Shown: positions 27,681-36,400 of the stretch, in pieces
Position numbering within the stretch: the stretch's first letter is position 1
How the letters are laid out: each line of letters begins with the position of its first letter
Assembly (NCBI RefSeq): GCF_018398425.1
Contig: NZ_JADPMV010000002.1
Coordinates: 1 to 64,000, forward strand
Reading direction: 5' to 3'
Length of the DNA stretch: 64,000 nucleotides
Source: Pseudomonas lalucatii
Lineage (GTDB): Bacteria > Pseudomonadota > Gammaproteobacteria > Pseudomonadales > Pseudomonadaceae
Notes under the pieces: model-generated
Databases searched by the model: none
The model's input: the letters and a program-made list of their open reading frames with translations, nothing else
Told to the model about the DNA's origin: nothing
Made by a program: the position numbers and the translations under genes

Positions 27681-28856
27681 TCAGTAGGTCGGCAGCGTGC
27701 TGTCCACCTCGCGGATCCAGGCGAGGATGCCGCCGTCCAGGTTGCGCACGTCGCCGAAGCCCTGGCGTTGCAGCTCGAGCAGCACCGCCCTGGAACGCAG
27801 GCCGCTCTTGCAGTGCAGGACCAACGGCGTGTCCTTGGCGAAGCGCGCGGCGATCTCGCCGGCCGCCGCCGGCCCCTTGCTGATCAAGTGGGCGCCCTCG
27901 ATATGCACGATGTCCCACTCGGTGCGCTCGCGGACATCGATCAGCTCATGGCGCTCGCCGCGTTGGCGCAGCGCCGCGAGCTCCGGGGCCGTGATCGAGG
28001 GCATGTCCGAGTCCTGCACCCCGAGCGGGCGCGTGAGGCCGCAGAAACTCTGGTAGTCGCTCAGCGCGGTGATCGGCTGGCGGCCGGGCGCCCGGCGCAG
28101 GGGGATCTGCCGGTAGCTCATGTCCAACGCGTCGTAGACCATCAGCCGGCCCAGCAGCGACTCGCCGATACCGGTGATCAGCTTGACCGCCTCGGTGGCC
28201 ATGATGGCGCCGATGGACGCGCAGAGGATGCCCAACACCCCGCCTTCCGAGCAGGACGGCGCCATCTCCGGCGGTGGCGGCTCCGGATACAGGTCGCGGT
28301 AATTGAGGCCGACCCCGCCCGGGGCGTCCTCCCAGAACACCGAGGCCTGCCCCTCGAAACGGAAGATCGAGCCCCATACATAGGGTTTTCCGGCCAGCAC
28401 GCAAGCGTCGTTGACCAGGTAGCGCGTGGCGAAGTTGTCGGTGCCATCGACGATCAGGTCGTACTCGGCGAACAGCTGCACGGCCATCTCCGGCTCGAGG
28501 CGCTCGCGGTAGAGACGCAGCTCGACGTGCGGGTTCAGCTCGCGCAGGGCCGCCTCGGCGCTGTCGACCTTCAGCCGGCCGACCATGGACAGCTTGTGGA
28601 TCACCTGGCGCTGCAGGTTGGACTCGTCGACCACGTCGAAGTCGATGATCCCCAGCGTGCCGACCCCGGCCGCGGCCAGGTAGAGCAACGCCGGGGAGCC
28701 CAGGCCGCCGGCGCCGATGACCAGCACCTTGCTGCTCTTGAGGCGGCGCTGACCTTCGACGCCCACGTCGGGAATCAGCAGATGGCGGCTGTAGCGGGAG
28801 ACCTCGTCCCGGCTCAGCTCGGCGACGGGTTCGACCAAAGCGGAAAGTTTCATCAT
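27681..28856 (-). CDS. MoeZ-like adenylyltransferase/sulfurtransferase (ThiF + rhodanese)
   Basis: A 391-aa fusion read from the ATG at 28856 with AGGGA just upstream. The N-terminal ThiF/MoeB E1 domain has VLVIGAGGLGSPALLYLAAAG (nucleotide binding) and SGDAMP-type core residues, ending NYRDLYPEPPPPEMAPSCSEGGVLG, which is the zinc-less MoeZ variant. The rhodanese domain follows (HELIDVRERTEWDIVHI) with its active-site loop Cys349 (HCKSGLRS). It would adenylate the Gly-Gly end of the sulfur carrier and pass persulfide sulfur to it. Homologous to QbsC, PdtF and MoeZ. Confidence 0.92.
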   Translation of the reverse strand: MMKLSALVEPVAELSRDEVSRYSRHLLIPDVGVEGQRRLKSSKVLVIGAGGLGSPALLYLAAAGVGTLGIIDFDVVDESNLQRQVIHKLSMVGRLKVDSAEAALRELNPHVELRLYRERLEPEMAVQLFAEYDLIVDGTDNFATRYLVNDACVLAGKPYVWGSIFRFEGQASVFWEDAPGGVGLNYRDLYPEPPPPEMAPSCSEGGVLGILCASIGAIMATEAVKLITGIGESLLGRLMVYDALDMSYRQIPLRRAPGRQPITALSDYQSFCGLTRPLGVQDSDMPSITAPELAALRQRGERHELIDVRERTEWDIVHIEGAHLISKGPAAAGEIAARFAKDTPLVLHCKSGLRSRAVLLELQRQGFGDVRNLDGGILAWIREVDSTLPTY

Positions 28857-28992
28857 CGGATCCCTGAATGACTGGTTGAGAAAGAGTCTCGAATATCCCA
28901 CCCCAGCCGGCAATCGACGGCCGGGCGGATTTCGTATGCCTTCGGGACCCATTCATATGCACGGCGGAGCCCGCCCCACAGACCGTGCTCAG

Positions 28993-29027
28993 GCGCGCGA
29001 AGGCGGCCGCTCGCCCCCTTCGCGCGC
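28993..29027. other. Perfect 11-bp inverted repeat in the operon gap
   Basis: GCGCGCGAAGG at 28993-29003 pairs with 29017-29027, just 3' of the reductase-aminotransferase stop on the minus strand. No T-tract follows, so it is more likely an mRNA stability or processing element than a terminator. The 176-bp gap (28857-29032) has no gene. Confidence 0.5.
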
Positions 29028-29032
29028 TACCC

Positions 29033-31552
29033 TCACTCGAGAAATGTCGACATGTCCCGGCAGACCGCGGCGAAGGCATCGACGAAGGCGCGAGCCTGAT
29101 CCTCGTCGAGCAGCAAGGGTGGCTGGATGCGCATGACCCGGTTGTTGTTGGCCGTGACGAAGGTGAGGATGCGGTGCTCCTCGGAGAGTTTGGTGACGAA
29201 GCGCAGCACGAACATCTCCTCGAAGTTCTTCTCCAGCTCGTCGACCGCCTCGCGGAGCAACTGCTTGGCCTTGCCGGACATCATCCGGTAGCTGGCCATG
29301 GCGTTGCCCGGTATGCGGCTGGCGAACTCGCGCACGAAAGCCTCCACGCCGCCGGCGAAGCTGCTGTGGAACTCGATGGCGATCATCAGGCCGCGCCCGC
29401 GCACCTCGCGGATGAAGGGATAGTCCGCCACCGCCTCGCGCAAGGCCTGCTGCAACAGCCCGCCGACCCGCTGCGCATTGCCGGCCAGGTCCTCGCTCTC
29501 GATGACGTCCAGCGTGGCCAGGGCCGATGCGGCCGCCAGGTTGCCGCCGCCGAAGGTCGAGGTGTGCAGGGCGAAGCTGTCGATGCTGCCGTAGGCGCGG
29601 TCCCACAGGTCCGCCCGCGAGAGCGTGGCGCCGATGGGCACCGCCCCGCCGGAGAGGGATTTGGACAGCACCAGGATGTCCGGCGCCACGCCCTCCCATT
29701 CACAGGCGAAGAGCTTGCCGGTGCGTCCCAGTCCGGTCTGGATCTCGTCCAGGATAAGGATGCAGTCATGCTCGCTGCACAGCTCGCGGACCCGCGCCAG
29801 GTAACCCGGCGGCGGCAGCAGCACGCCGCCTTCGCCCTGGATGGGTTCGAGGATGAAGGCGCCCACGTCGCCCTGCAGCAGGGCCTGCTCCAGCGCCTCG
29901 ATATCGCCGAAGGGAATCGAGTCGCAGCGCGGCAACAGCGGCTTGAACGGCTGCCGGTGCTTGTCGCGGCCGGTGACGGACAACGCGCCGAGGGTCTTGC
30001 CGTGGTAGCCGTTGTCGCAGTAGAGCAGCCGCGAGGCCCAGCTGCGATCCATGGCGGCGATCGCCAGCTTCAACGCCGCCTCCACCGCCTCGGTGCCCGA
30101 GTTGCTGAAGAACACCCGTCCCAGGTTGCCCGGCGCCAGCTCGCTCAGGCGCTGGGCCAGCAGGCTGGTCTGCAGCGGCACGGAGACGTACTGGACGAAA
30201 GTCGGCTGCTCCTGCTGCAGGTAGCGCTGCAGCGCGGCATTGATCCGCGGGTGGTTGTGCCCGGTGTTCAGGCAGCCGTACCCGGCGACGAAATCCAGGT
30301 AGCGGCTGCCGTCCAGATCGGTCAGCCAGCAGCCACTGCCATGGCCGAACACCCGCTCGATGTGGTTGAAGGCGTAGAACTCGCGGAGGATCGGATTGAT
30401 GTGCTCGCCGAAGCAGCGCAGGGCCTCGGCGCGCAGCTGTGGGCCCTCGAGCGGGACCGGAGGCTGGCCGGGCCTCTGGTGAAAACGCCGCAGCCCCTGG
30501 AAATCCGCCGCGCCCAGGCGCTCGCCGTAGGAGGCCATGGGTGTCGGCAGCAGGCCGTGGCCCTCGGCCAGGCGGCCGATCTCCAGCACCTTGTCCTCCG
30601 GCAGTTCGCGACCGATGGAGAAGGCTTCCGCGCGCCCTTCCAGGCCCAGCACCAGGGTTTCCGCCAGGCAGCCATTGAGGAATTTCTTCGGCGCCATGCC
30701 CAGGCTCTCCCCGCCGAAACGCAGCGTGGAGCCGGCCGAGACCAGCCCGCCGTCGATGATCAGGATGTCGTTGCGGTCGCGCCGGTAGGGCATCACGTCC
30801 CGCGGCAGCGCGGCGTCGACCACCACCGAGCCGGGCGCCAGTCGATAGGGGTCGATGACCCCGCCGCTGGAAGTGGCGGCGACGAAGAAGCGCACGCCGG
30901 CGTAGCAGCTCTGTATGTCGTTGCTCAGGCGTACCCGCCCGCGCAGCTCCGCCGGCAGGTAGTCGAGGCCCTGGCGGGCCTGCTCTTCGCCGCCCCGGTG
31001 GATCAGGCACAGGCGGCAGCCCTCGCGGCCGAGCAGCCTGGCGATCGCCAGGGCGATGGAGCCGGGGTAGCCGACCACCGCGACCTCGGTGTCGAGCGGG
31101 TCCACCTCCAGCTGCCGCATGGCCTCCAGCACGTTGCGGTAGGCCGCGTAGGCGGTCAGCGAATTGCCGGTGGTCACCGGAACCCCGGTACGCTCCAGGG
31201 TCTGCAGGCCGCGGTTACCGACTATCGCGGTGAAACCGCCGAGGCCGACCAGCTGGGCGCCCTGCTCCTTGAGGCTGTCCACGCCCTCGATCACGCGCCG
31301 GGCGATGGCACGCGGCTGGGCGAGCATCTCCTCGGCGGTCAGCGGCAGGTAATGGACGATGCCTTCGCAGACCGCGCCACGGGCGCTGACGATGCGCCCG
31401 AAGTCGGCGAAGGGCACCAGGTTGCGCCGCTGCCACAGATCGGGGTGGTAACCGCGGTCCTGTTCGGCGAGGTTGCGCTCGAACAGGTCGAGGATCTTCA
31501 CGTGACGCTTGAGTGCCACCGAGGTCGGGTGCGCGATGAATCCGAATTTCAT
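29033..31552 (-). CDS. PigE-like fusion: thioester reductase + class III aminotransferase
   Basis: An 839-aa two-domain enzyme. Residues about 1-360 resemble acyl-thioester/acyl-ACP reductases of the cyanobacterial AAR type: FGFIAHPTS at the start, QLVGLGGFTAIVGN, VPVTTGNSLTAYAAYR and the nucleotide motif VAVVGYPGSIALAIARLLG. Residues about 400-839 are a class III PLP aminotransferase: DFVAGYGCLNTGHNHPRI, ILDEIQTGLGRTGKLFA and the PLP Lys631 in LSKSLSGGAVPIG. The same domain order occurs in PigE of prodigiosin synthesis, which reduces an acyl thioester to the aldehyde and transaminates the later acetyl-aldehyde. It starts 25 bp after the PigD-like stop. Specificity cannot be read from the sequence. 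Confidence 0.82.
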   Translation of the reverse strand: MKFGFIAHPTSVALKRHVKILDLFERNLAEQDRGYHPDLWQRRNLVPFADFGRIVSARGAVCEGIVHYLPLTAEEMLAQPRAIARRVIEGVDSLKEQGAQLVGLGGFTAIVGNRGLQTLERTGVPVTTGNSLTAYAAYRNVLEAMRQLEVDPLDTEVAVVGYPGSIALAIARLLGREGCRLCLIHRGGEEQARQGLDYLPAELRGRVRLSNDIQSCYAGVRFFVAATSSGGVIDPYRLAPGSVVVDAALPRDVMPYRRDRNDILIIDGGLVSAGSTLRFGGESLGMAPKKFLNGCLAETLVLGLEGRAEAFSIGRELPEDKVLEIGRLAEGHGLLPTPMASYGERLGAADFQGLRRFHQRPGQPPVPLEGPQLRAEALRCFGEHINPILREFYAFNHIERVFGHGSGCWLTDLDGSRYLDFVAGYGCLNTGHNHPRINAALQRYLQQEQPTFVQYVSVPLQTSLLAQRLSELAPGNLGRVFFSNSGTEAVEAALKLAIAAMDRSWASRLLYCDNGYHGKTLGALSVTGRDKHRQPFKPLLPRCDSIPFGDIEALEQALLQGDVGAFILEPIQGEGGVLLPPPGYLARVRELCSEHDCILILDEIQTGLGRTGKLFACEWEGVAPDILVLSKSLSGGAVPIGATLSRADLWDRAYGSIDSFALHTSTFGGGNLAAASALATLDVIESEDLAGNAQRVGGLLQQALREAVADYPFIREVRGRGLMIAIEFHSSFAGGVEAFVREFASRIPGNAMASYRMMSGKAKQLLREAVDELEKNFEEMFVLRFVTKLSEEHRILTFVTANNNRVMRIQPPLLLDEDQARAFVDAFAAVCRDMSTFLE

Positions 31553-31577
31553 GGTTCGAGAGTCCTTGTGGCCAGCT

Positions 31578-33992
31578 TCACTGGCGGTTCCAGGCGGTTT
31601 CGGAGACCAGGCTGAGGCCGTCTCCGTCGGAGTTGTGGGCCAGCATCACGTCGATGATGTTGAGCTGCCCGGGGCTGCTCAGGGCGCTGCGCAGGCCGTC
31701 GGCGTCGAACTGCAGCATCCGCCTGCGGCACAGGCTGATCGCCCCTGCCCGCTCGACGGCCGGCGCCGGCGCCGGCGCGGTCACCGCCACCTGGCGCGCG
31801 CCGTTGTGCGCGTAGCGCTTGTCCAGATAGGTCTGGATCATCGACAGCACGCCGTTGCTCAGATAGAACAGCGTGACATTCTTCGCCGCGCCGCGCGGGT
31901 CCTGGGCCAGGCCGGCCAGCAGGCGGGCCTCGATGTCCGGCACCAGCGCCCGCGCGCCGTCGCCGACGAAGGCCAGCACGTTATCCGCGGCACTGCAGGC
32001 GATATACGGCAATGCCATCAGAGCGTCGCCCATCAGCGCCCGGCCGTACCAGCCGGAGAAGCCCGGGCCGGTGCGCGGTACGTTGCGCAGCGCGGAGATG
32101 CCACAGCGACCGACGTCGTAGATGCCGGTATAGCGATAACCGTCGTCCTCGATCAGCTCGCGCACCAGACTGCCCAGGCGCAGGAAGAAGTAGTTGGCGG
32201 TCATCGGCACGGTGGCGATGTGATCCACCGGCACCGCTTCGCTGATCGCAGTTACGGCGGCCAGCCTGGCCCGGCGTAGCGCCAGCACCTCGGGCGCCAC
32301 CGCCAGCCTGGCCTGGACCTGGTCGAGGAACAGGTCCAGCGGCATGTCCAGCGCCAGGTCGGTGAAGGGCGACCGGTGGCGGGGCTCGTGGTTGACCTGC
32401 ACCACGCGTACCTGACGTTTCAGCTTGCCCTCGGAGAACGGCGTGGCGGCCTGGTCCACCTTGCTCTTGAGGAAGAACAGGCACATCGCGTCCGGCCCGA
32501 CGACTTCATGCCGCTCGTGCAGGAAGCGGTAGACGCGCCGACTGAAGCCGTACAGCGACAGCGGCCCCAGGTAGTTCGGCACCGCCTGGCCCTGGTGATA
32601 GGGGCCGACGCTGCCCGGCTGGGTGATGCTGTCGGCCAGGGCGATGCCGGCCGCCGCGGCGATCCGGTAGACCCGCTCGCGCTGTGCCTCCGACAGCCTG
32701 CCGCATTGCCAGAGCATGTGCAGCGGCGCCTGGTTGATCAGGCGCAGCGCCTCGTCGAGCGCCGCCTGCTGCACCTCGCTCAGGCGCTGCGGCGCCGGCG
32801 CGGCGGGCGACGGCAGGCCGACGTCCAGGGGCTGCTGCGGGCGCGACTCCAGCACCGCCTGGGTGGCCAGCACGAACACCGGCTCGGCGCGCTCGGCGAG
32901 CAGGGCGAAGGCCTCCGCCAGCTTGGCCGCCACCTCGTCCACCTTGCGGATGAACACGTGGCCCAGGCCGCGTGCGGCGATCACCTGGCGGCCATCGTGG
33001 TCGGCGTCCAGGGTGCCCTGGAAGGCGAACCAGGCGTTGTCCGGGCTGTCCGCGCAGATGATCAGCCCCGGGGCGCCGGCACGCTTGAGGTTGGCCAGGG
33101 TGCCGCGGAACTCGTCGATCATCCCGGAGGTGACCGCGATCACATAGGCGCGGCCGTAGAGCTGCCAGCCGGCCAGGGCGGCGACCGCCAGGCTGTGCTC
33201 GTTGCAGCCGTGCAGGCAGCGAACGCCGCTGCCGGCCACGCGCTGCTGCATGGACTGGATCAGCCCGGCCACCATGGAGCCGGTGTAGGAATGGAAGTCC
33301 CAGTGGTCCGGCCAGCGTTCGCCCATGAAGCGTGCCACCTCGGTGGCGATGCTCACTGGCGGCAAGGCCGTGCTGATCGAGCGGGCCAGCATGCGGTTGA
33401 AGTGGCCGTGCTCCAGGTGGTCCACGGCGATCCGCAGCAGGTCGGCACGCCCGGCCGCGCGGTCCTCCGGCGGGACACGCAGGTGACGGTTGCCACCGGC
33501 CCGCGTCATCCAGCCCGGTAGCGCCGCAGCGGAGCAGTAGAGCAGCGCCGAATGGGGCGACAGGCGGGGGCCATGGCCCCCGCGACCACAGGCGGCGAAC
33601 AGCGCCTCGAACGGGTCATCCCCCGCCTCCGGCAGCGCGCTGGCGTCGACGATGAACAGCTCCACCTGCGGGCCGGCGGTGTGGCGCGGCAACTGCGCCA
33701 GCGCCACCTCCGGCGTGGGGAAATGCAGCAGCTCCACCGACAGCTCCTGACGGTTGGCCGCAGTGCTCGCCTGCAGATAGTCCTCGGCCTGGACCATCAA
33801 CGTTTCCAGCACCGCCTCGCTACGCGGCTGCCCGCCCAGCGCCCGACACATTTCCGCCACGCACTCGGCGGCGCTCCAGGGCTCGCCCGCTGCTACGGCC
33901 AGCCCCCTCTGCAGCTGCTCGACGACGAAGGCCACGTCCTCGAACAGCCATTGCGCCTGTGTGATCAGGCATATCCCCAGCACTCCCTTCAT
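31578..33992 (-). CDS. PigD-like ThDP-dependent enzyme
   Basis: An 804-aa protein of the ThDP-dependent decarboxylase/carboligase superfamily. The mid-part has FHSYTGSMVAGLIQSMQQ and CLHGCNEHSLAVAALAGWQ, where the Glu would activate ThDP, followed by SGMIDEFRGTLANLKRAGAPGLI. The C-terminal half has the ThDP/Mg motif GDG at 677-679 with Asn residues at about 705 and 713. An unusual N-terminal extension of about 200 residues precedes the core. The overall plan matches PigD, which adds the acetyl unit of pyruvate to an enal by decarboxylative 1,4-addition. It lies directly before the PigE-like gene, reproducing the pigD-pigE pairing. GAGGA precedes the ATG at 33992. Confidence 0.75.
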   Translation of the reverse strand: MKGVLGICLITQAQWLFEDVAFVVEQLQRGLAVAAGEPWSAAECVAEMCRALGGQPRSEAVLETLMVQAEDYLQASTAANRQELSVELLHFPTPEVALAQLPRHTAGPQVELFIVDASALPEAGDDPFEALFAACGRGGHGPRLSPHSALLYCSAAALPGWMTRAGGNRHLRVPPEDRAAGRADLLRIAVDHLEHGHFNRMLARSISTALPPVSIATEVARFMGERWPDHWDFHSYTGSMVAGLIQSMQQRVAGSGVRCLHGCNEHSLAVAALAGWQLYGRAYVIAVTSGMIDEFRGTLANLKRAGAPGLIICADSPDNAWFAFQGTLDADHDGRQVIAARGLGHVFIRKVDEVAAKLAEAFALLAERAEPVFVLATQAVLESRPQQPLDVGLPSPAAPAPQRLSEVQQAALDEALRLINQAPLHMLWQCGRLSEAQRERVYRIAAAAGIALADSITQPGSVGPYHQGQAVPNYLGPLSLYGFSRRVYRFLHERHEVVGPDAMCLFFLKSKVDQAATPFSEGKLKRQVRVVQVNHEPRHRSPFTDLALDMPLDLFLDQVQARLAVAPEVLALRRARLAAVTAISEAVPVDHIATVPMTANYFFLRLGSLVRELIEDDGYRYTGIYDVGRCGISALRNVPRTGPGFSGWYGRALMGDALMALPYIACSAADNVLAFVGDGARALVPDIEARLLAGLAQDPRGAAKNVTLFYLSNGVLSMIQTYLDKRYAHNGARQVAVTAPAPAPAVERAGAISLCRRRMLQFDADGLRSALSSPGQLNIIDVMLAHNSDGDGLSLVSETAWNRQ

Positions 33993-34085
33993 GGATCCAT
34001 CCTCTGCACAGGTTTCTCAATTGCCGCGGGTGTCGCCCGCGACTCCCTTTGCGCGCCTGTACAGCGTCACGCGCATCATGCTCCT

Positions 34086-35351
34086 TCAAGGGCAGCGCCC
34101 GTCCGCCTCCATGGCGCCCAGCCGCCCCCCCTCCTGTTCCGTCACCTGTGCCAGGGTCCGCCGACTGCCCAGGGCCAGGCCGGCCACGCCGAGCATGGCC
34201 AGCGTCAAGCCGAGCAGCATGCCGGTGTAGCCCAGGCGATCCAGGGCCACCCCGGCGAGCACGGGCACCGCCAGGCGCGAAACCACGAACAGGCTGGCCT
34301 GCAGGCCGTAGTCGGCGGCCTGGCGCTGCTGCCGGGTGAAAAACATCATCAGGCCGAAGACCAGCGCGGAGATGGCCCCCATGGCCGCCGCGATCAACGC
34401 CGCGCCGACGACCAAGCCGAACGCACCCGCATCCAGCCAGACCGCCGTGGTCAGGCCGGCCAGGGCGAGCAAGGCGAAACCGGTGAACAACGGCATCGCC
34501 CGCGCGGCGCCGATGACGCGAATCAACCGGGCGCTCGCCACGCTGGCCAGGGCACCGACCACCCCGCCGCCCACCCCGGCCAGCCAGGCCACCCGCTCCG
34601 CCGACATGCCCTGGTCCAGCAGCAGGGGCTTGAGGTACAGCCAACAGGCGCCGACAAAGGGGAAGCTGAGCAGCAGCAGGAAGGTCCACAGGCGCGCGCC
34701 CGGCTGCTCGAAATAGCCGCGCCAGCCATCCCCGGGCGCAGTCCCCGGGGATGCTGCAGGCGGCGCCAGCGCCGCCTCGCCGAGCAGCGGCAGCAGCGCG
34801 GCGCCGAGCAGCAACGCCGCCGCCATCAGCAGGAACGGCGCCTGCCAGCCCCAGCGTGCGTGCACCAGCAGCATCAGCCCGCCACCGGCGATGGCCGCGA
34901 GGAACAGCGCCGCCGAGCGTATCGCTCCGGCGCGCATGCGCTCGCTTTCCGGCAGCAGCTTGATCGCCAGGGCGTTCACCGGAATGTCCGCCCAGGTCGC
35001 CAGGACACCGGCACACAGCGCCAGGAGGAACAGCAGCCCACGGCTGCCGAGCAGCTCCTGACGCCCGATCAGGACCAGGGTCGCCGCCAGCGACAGGCAC
35101 AGCAGCACTGCCCAGCCCCGGTAGTGGCCGCCGGCAAAGCGCCAGCGCTCGACCGGCAGCGCCAGGAGGAACTTGAACAGCGCCGGCAGCCCGGCCAGCT
35201 GGAACAGGCCGATGTCGGTGCCCGACCAGCCGTGCTGGCGCATCACCAGCGGCAAGCCCAGCAGCAGATAGATGCTCGGCAGCGCCAGGGCGAAGTTCAG
35301 CCAGCCGAACAGCGCCTGGCGCCCCAGCAGGCGGGTCGCGGCGCGGCTCAT
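34086..35351 (-). CDS. MFS permease of the AmpG/RhtX/FptX-like siderophore type
   Basis: A 421-aa 12-TM protein from the ATG at 35351, overlapping the methyltransferase stop as ATGA; the longer frame upstream is not needed. The start (LFGWLNFALALPSIYLLLGLPLVMRQHGWSGTDIGLFQ) and the GLPALFKFLLALPVER loop resemble single-unit siderophore permeases. Its place directly after the TonB receptor and methyltransferase suggests inner-membrane uptake of the metal complex, the FptX/PdtE role. An exporter role is possible. Confidence 0.72.
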   Translation of the reverse strand: MSRAATRLLGRQALFGWLNFALALPSIYLLLGLPLVMRQHGWSGTDIGLFQLAGLPALFKFLLALPVERWRFAGGHYRGWAVLLCLSLAATLVLIGRQELLGSRGLLFLLALCAGVLATWADIPVNALAIKLLPESERMRAGAIRSAALFLAAIAGGGLMLLVHARWGWQAPFLLMAAALLLGAALLPLLGEAALAPPAASPGTAPGDGWRGYFEQPGARLWTFLLLLSFPFVGACWLYLKPLLLDQGMSAERVAWLAGVGGGVVGALASVASARLIRVIGAARAMPLFTGFALLALAGLTTAVWLDAGAFGLVVGAALIAAAMGAISALVFGLMMFFTRQQRQAADYGLQASLFVVSRLAVPVLAGVALDRLGYTGMLLGLTLAMLGVAGLALGSRRTLAQVTEQEGGRLGAMEADGRCP

Positions 35352-36400
35352 GGCACGCTCCGGCGGCCGATCACGGCGGTGACCGGGGTCATGGGGAACG
35401 GAACCTCGCGAACCGTTTCCAACCCGCCGAAGCCGGCCCGCGCCAGGGCCTGGTACAGCTCGCCCGCGCGCGTCACATGGCGCCCGAGCATGCGCATCGA
35501 CAGGTAGTAGGGCAGCATTGCCAACGCCGCATCCGGGCTGTGCGGGATCTCCGCCTGGGCGCAAACCAGCACCCCGCCCGGCCGCAGTGCGGCGAGCATC
35601 CGGCACAGGGCGACGTGGGGATCGGCCACGAAATGCAGCACCGAGGAGCACCAGATCAGGTCGTAGCCTTCACCCAGGGCGTCGCGGGACAGGTCGCCTC
35701 CCCGGCTCCGCAGGCGCCCGGCCAACCCCGCCCGTGCGATGTTCTCCTGGGCCACGCTGGCGGCCTCCGGCAGATCGAACACCTCGCCACCGAGCACGGG
35801 GTTGGCCTCGGCCAGGGCGATGGCGACCAGGCCGGGACCGCCGCCCAGGTCTAGCAGGCGCTCGGCAGCGGCGAATTCGGGCAGGCGGCTCACCAGCGCC
35901 AGTGCCGCCGCGGCTGTGACGGCGCGCTGCTCCTGGGCGATCTGCAGGCGCGCCGCCGCCTGCCAGTTGGCTCCGGTCCCGGCGAGATGGGGTGCGATGC
36001 TGGCCCGGCCGCTGCGCACCTGCTCACCCAGCTGGTCGCCGAAATGGCGCAGCGCCTGGGTACGGAACAGCCAGGCATCGCCACAATAATCAGGGGACAC
36101 GCGACTCAGGTACTGCCCCGCGACCGCCCCGGTGCCATAGCGCCACTGGCACGGCGTTGCATCCACGCCCCGGCGCTCCAGCAGGCGCATGCTCCAGAGC
36201 AGCTCCAGCAGCTGCGCGGTATTCGCCGGGTGCAGTTGCAGACGCGCGGCCGTCTCGGCCGCCGTCAGCGGCTCGACGAGCCGCTCGAACAGCTGCAGCT
36301 CCAGGGCCACGCGCAGGGCATCGGCCTGTACCGCCGCCAGGGAGACCTCCCAGTAAGGTTGCAGGGGGTGGCGGGCCTCAGCGGGCAGATGGCGGCTCAT
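35348..36400 (-). CDS. SAM-dependent methyltransferase (O-methyltransferase family)
   Basis: A 350-aa enzyme with an N-terminal dimerisation/winged-helix domain (LELQLFERLVEPLTAAETAARLQLHPANTAQLLELLWSM). A Rossmann core follows with motif I LLDLGGGPGLVAIALAEANP at about residue 175 and SVLHFVADPHVALCRMLAALRPGGVLVCAQ (motifs IV/V). It overlaps both the TonB gene upstream and the MFS gene downstream by 4 bp. It probably methylates an O, N or S atom of the product; acceptor not predictable. Confidence 0.85.
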   Translation of the reverse strand: MSRHLPAEARHPLQPYWEVSLAAVQADALRVALELQLFERLVEPLTAAETAARLQLHPANTAQLLELLWSMRLLERRGVDATPCQWRYGTGAVAGQYLSRVSPDYCGDAWLFRTQALRHFGDQLGEQVRSGRASIAPHLAGTGANWQAAARLQIAQEQRAVTAAAALALVSRLPEFAAAERLLDLGGGPGLVAIALAEANPVLGGEVFDLPEAASVAQENIARAGLAGRLRSRGGDLSRDALGEGYDLIWCSSVLHFVADPHVALCRMLAALRPGGVLVCAQAEIPHSPDAALAMLPYYLSMRMLGRHVTRAGELYQALARAGFGGLETVREVPFPMTPVTAVIGRRSVP

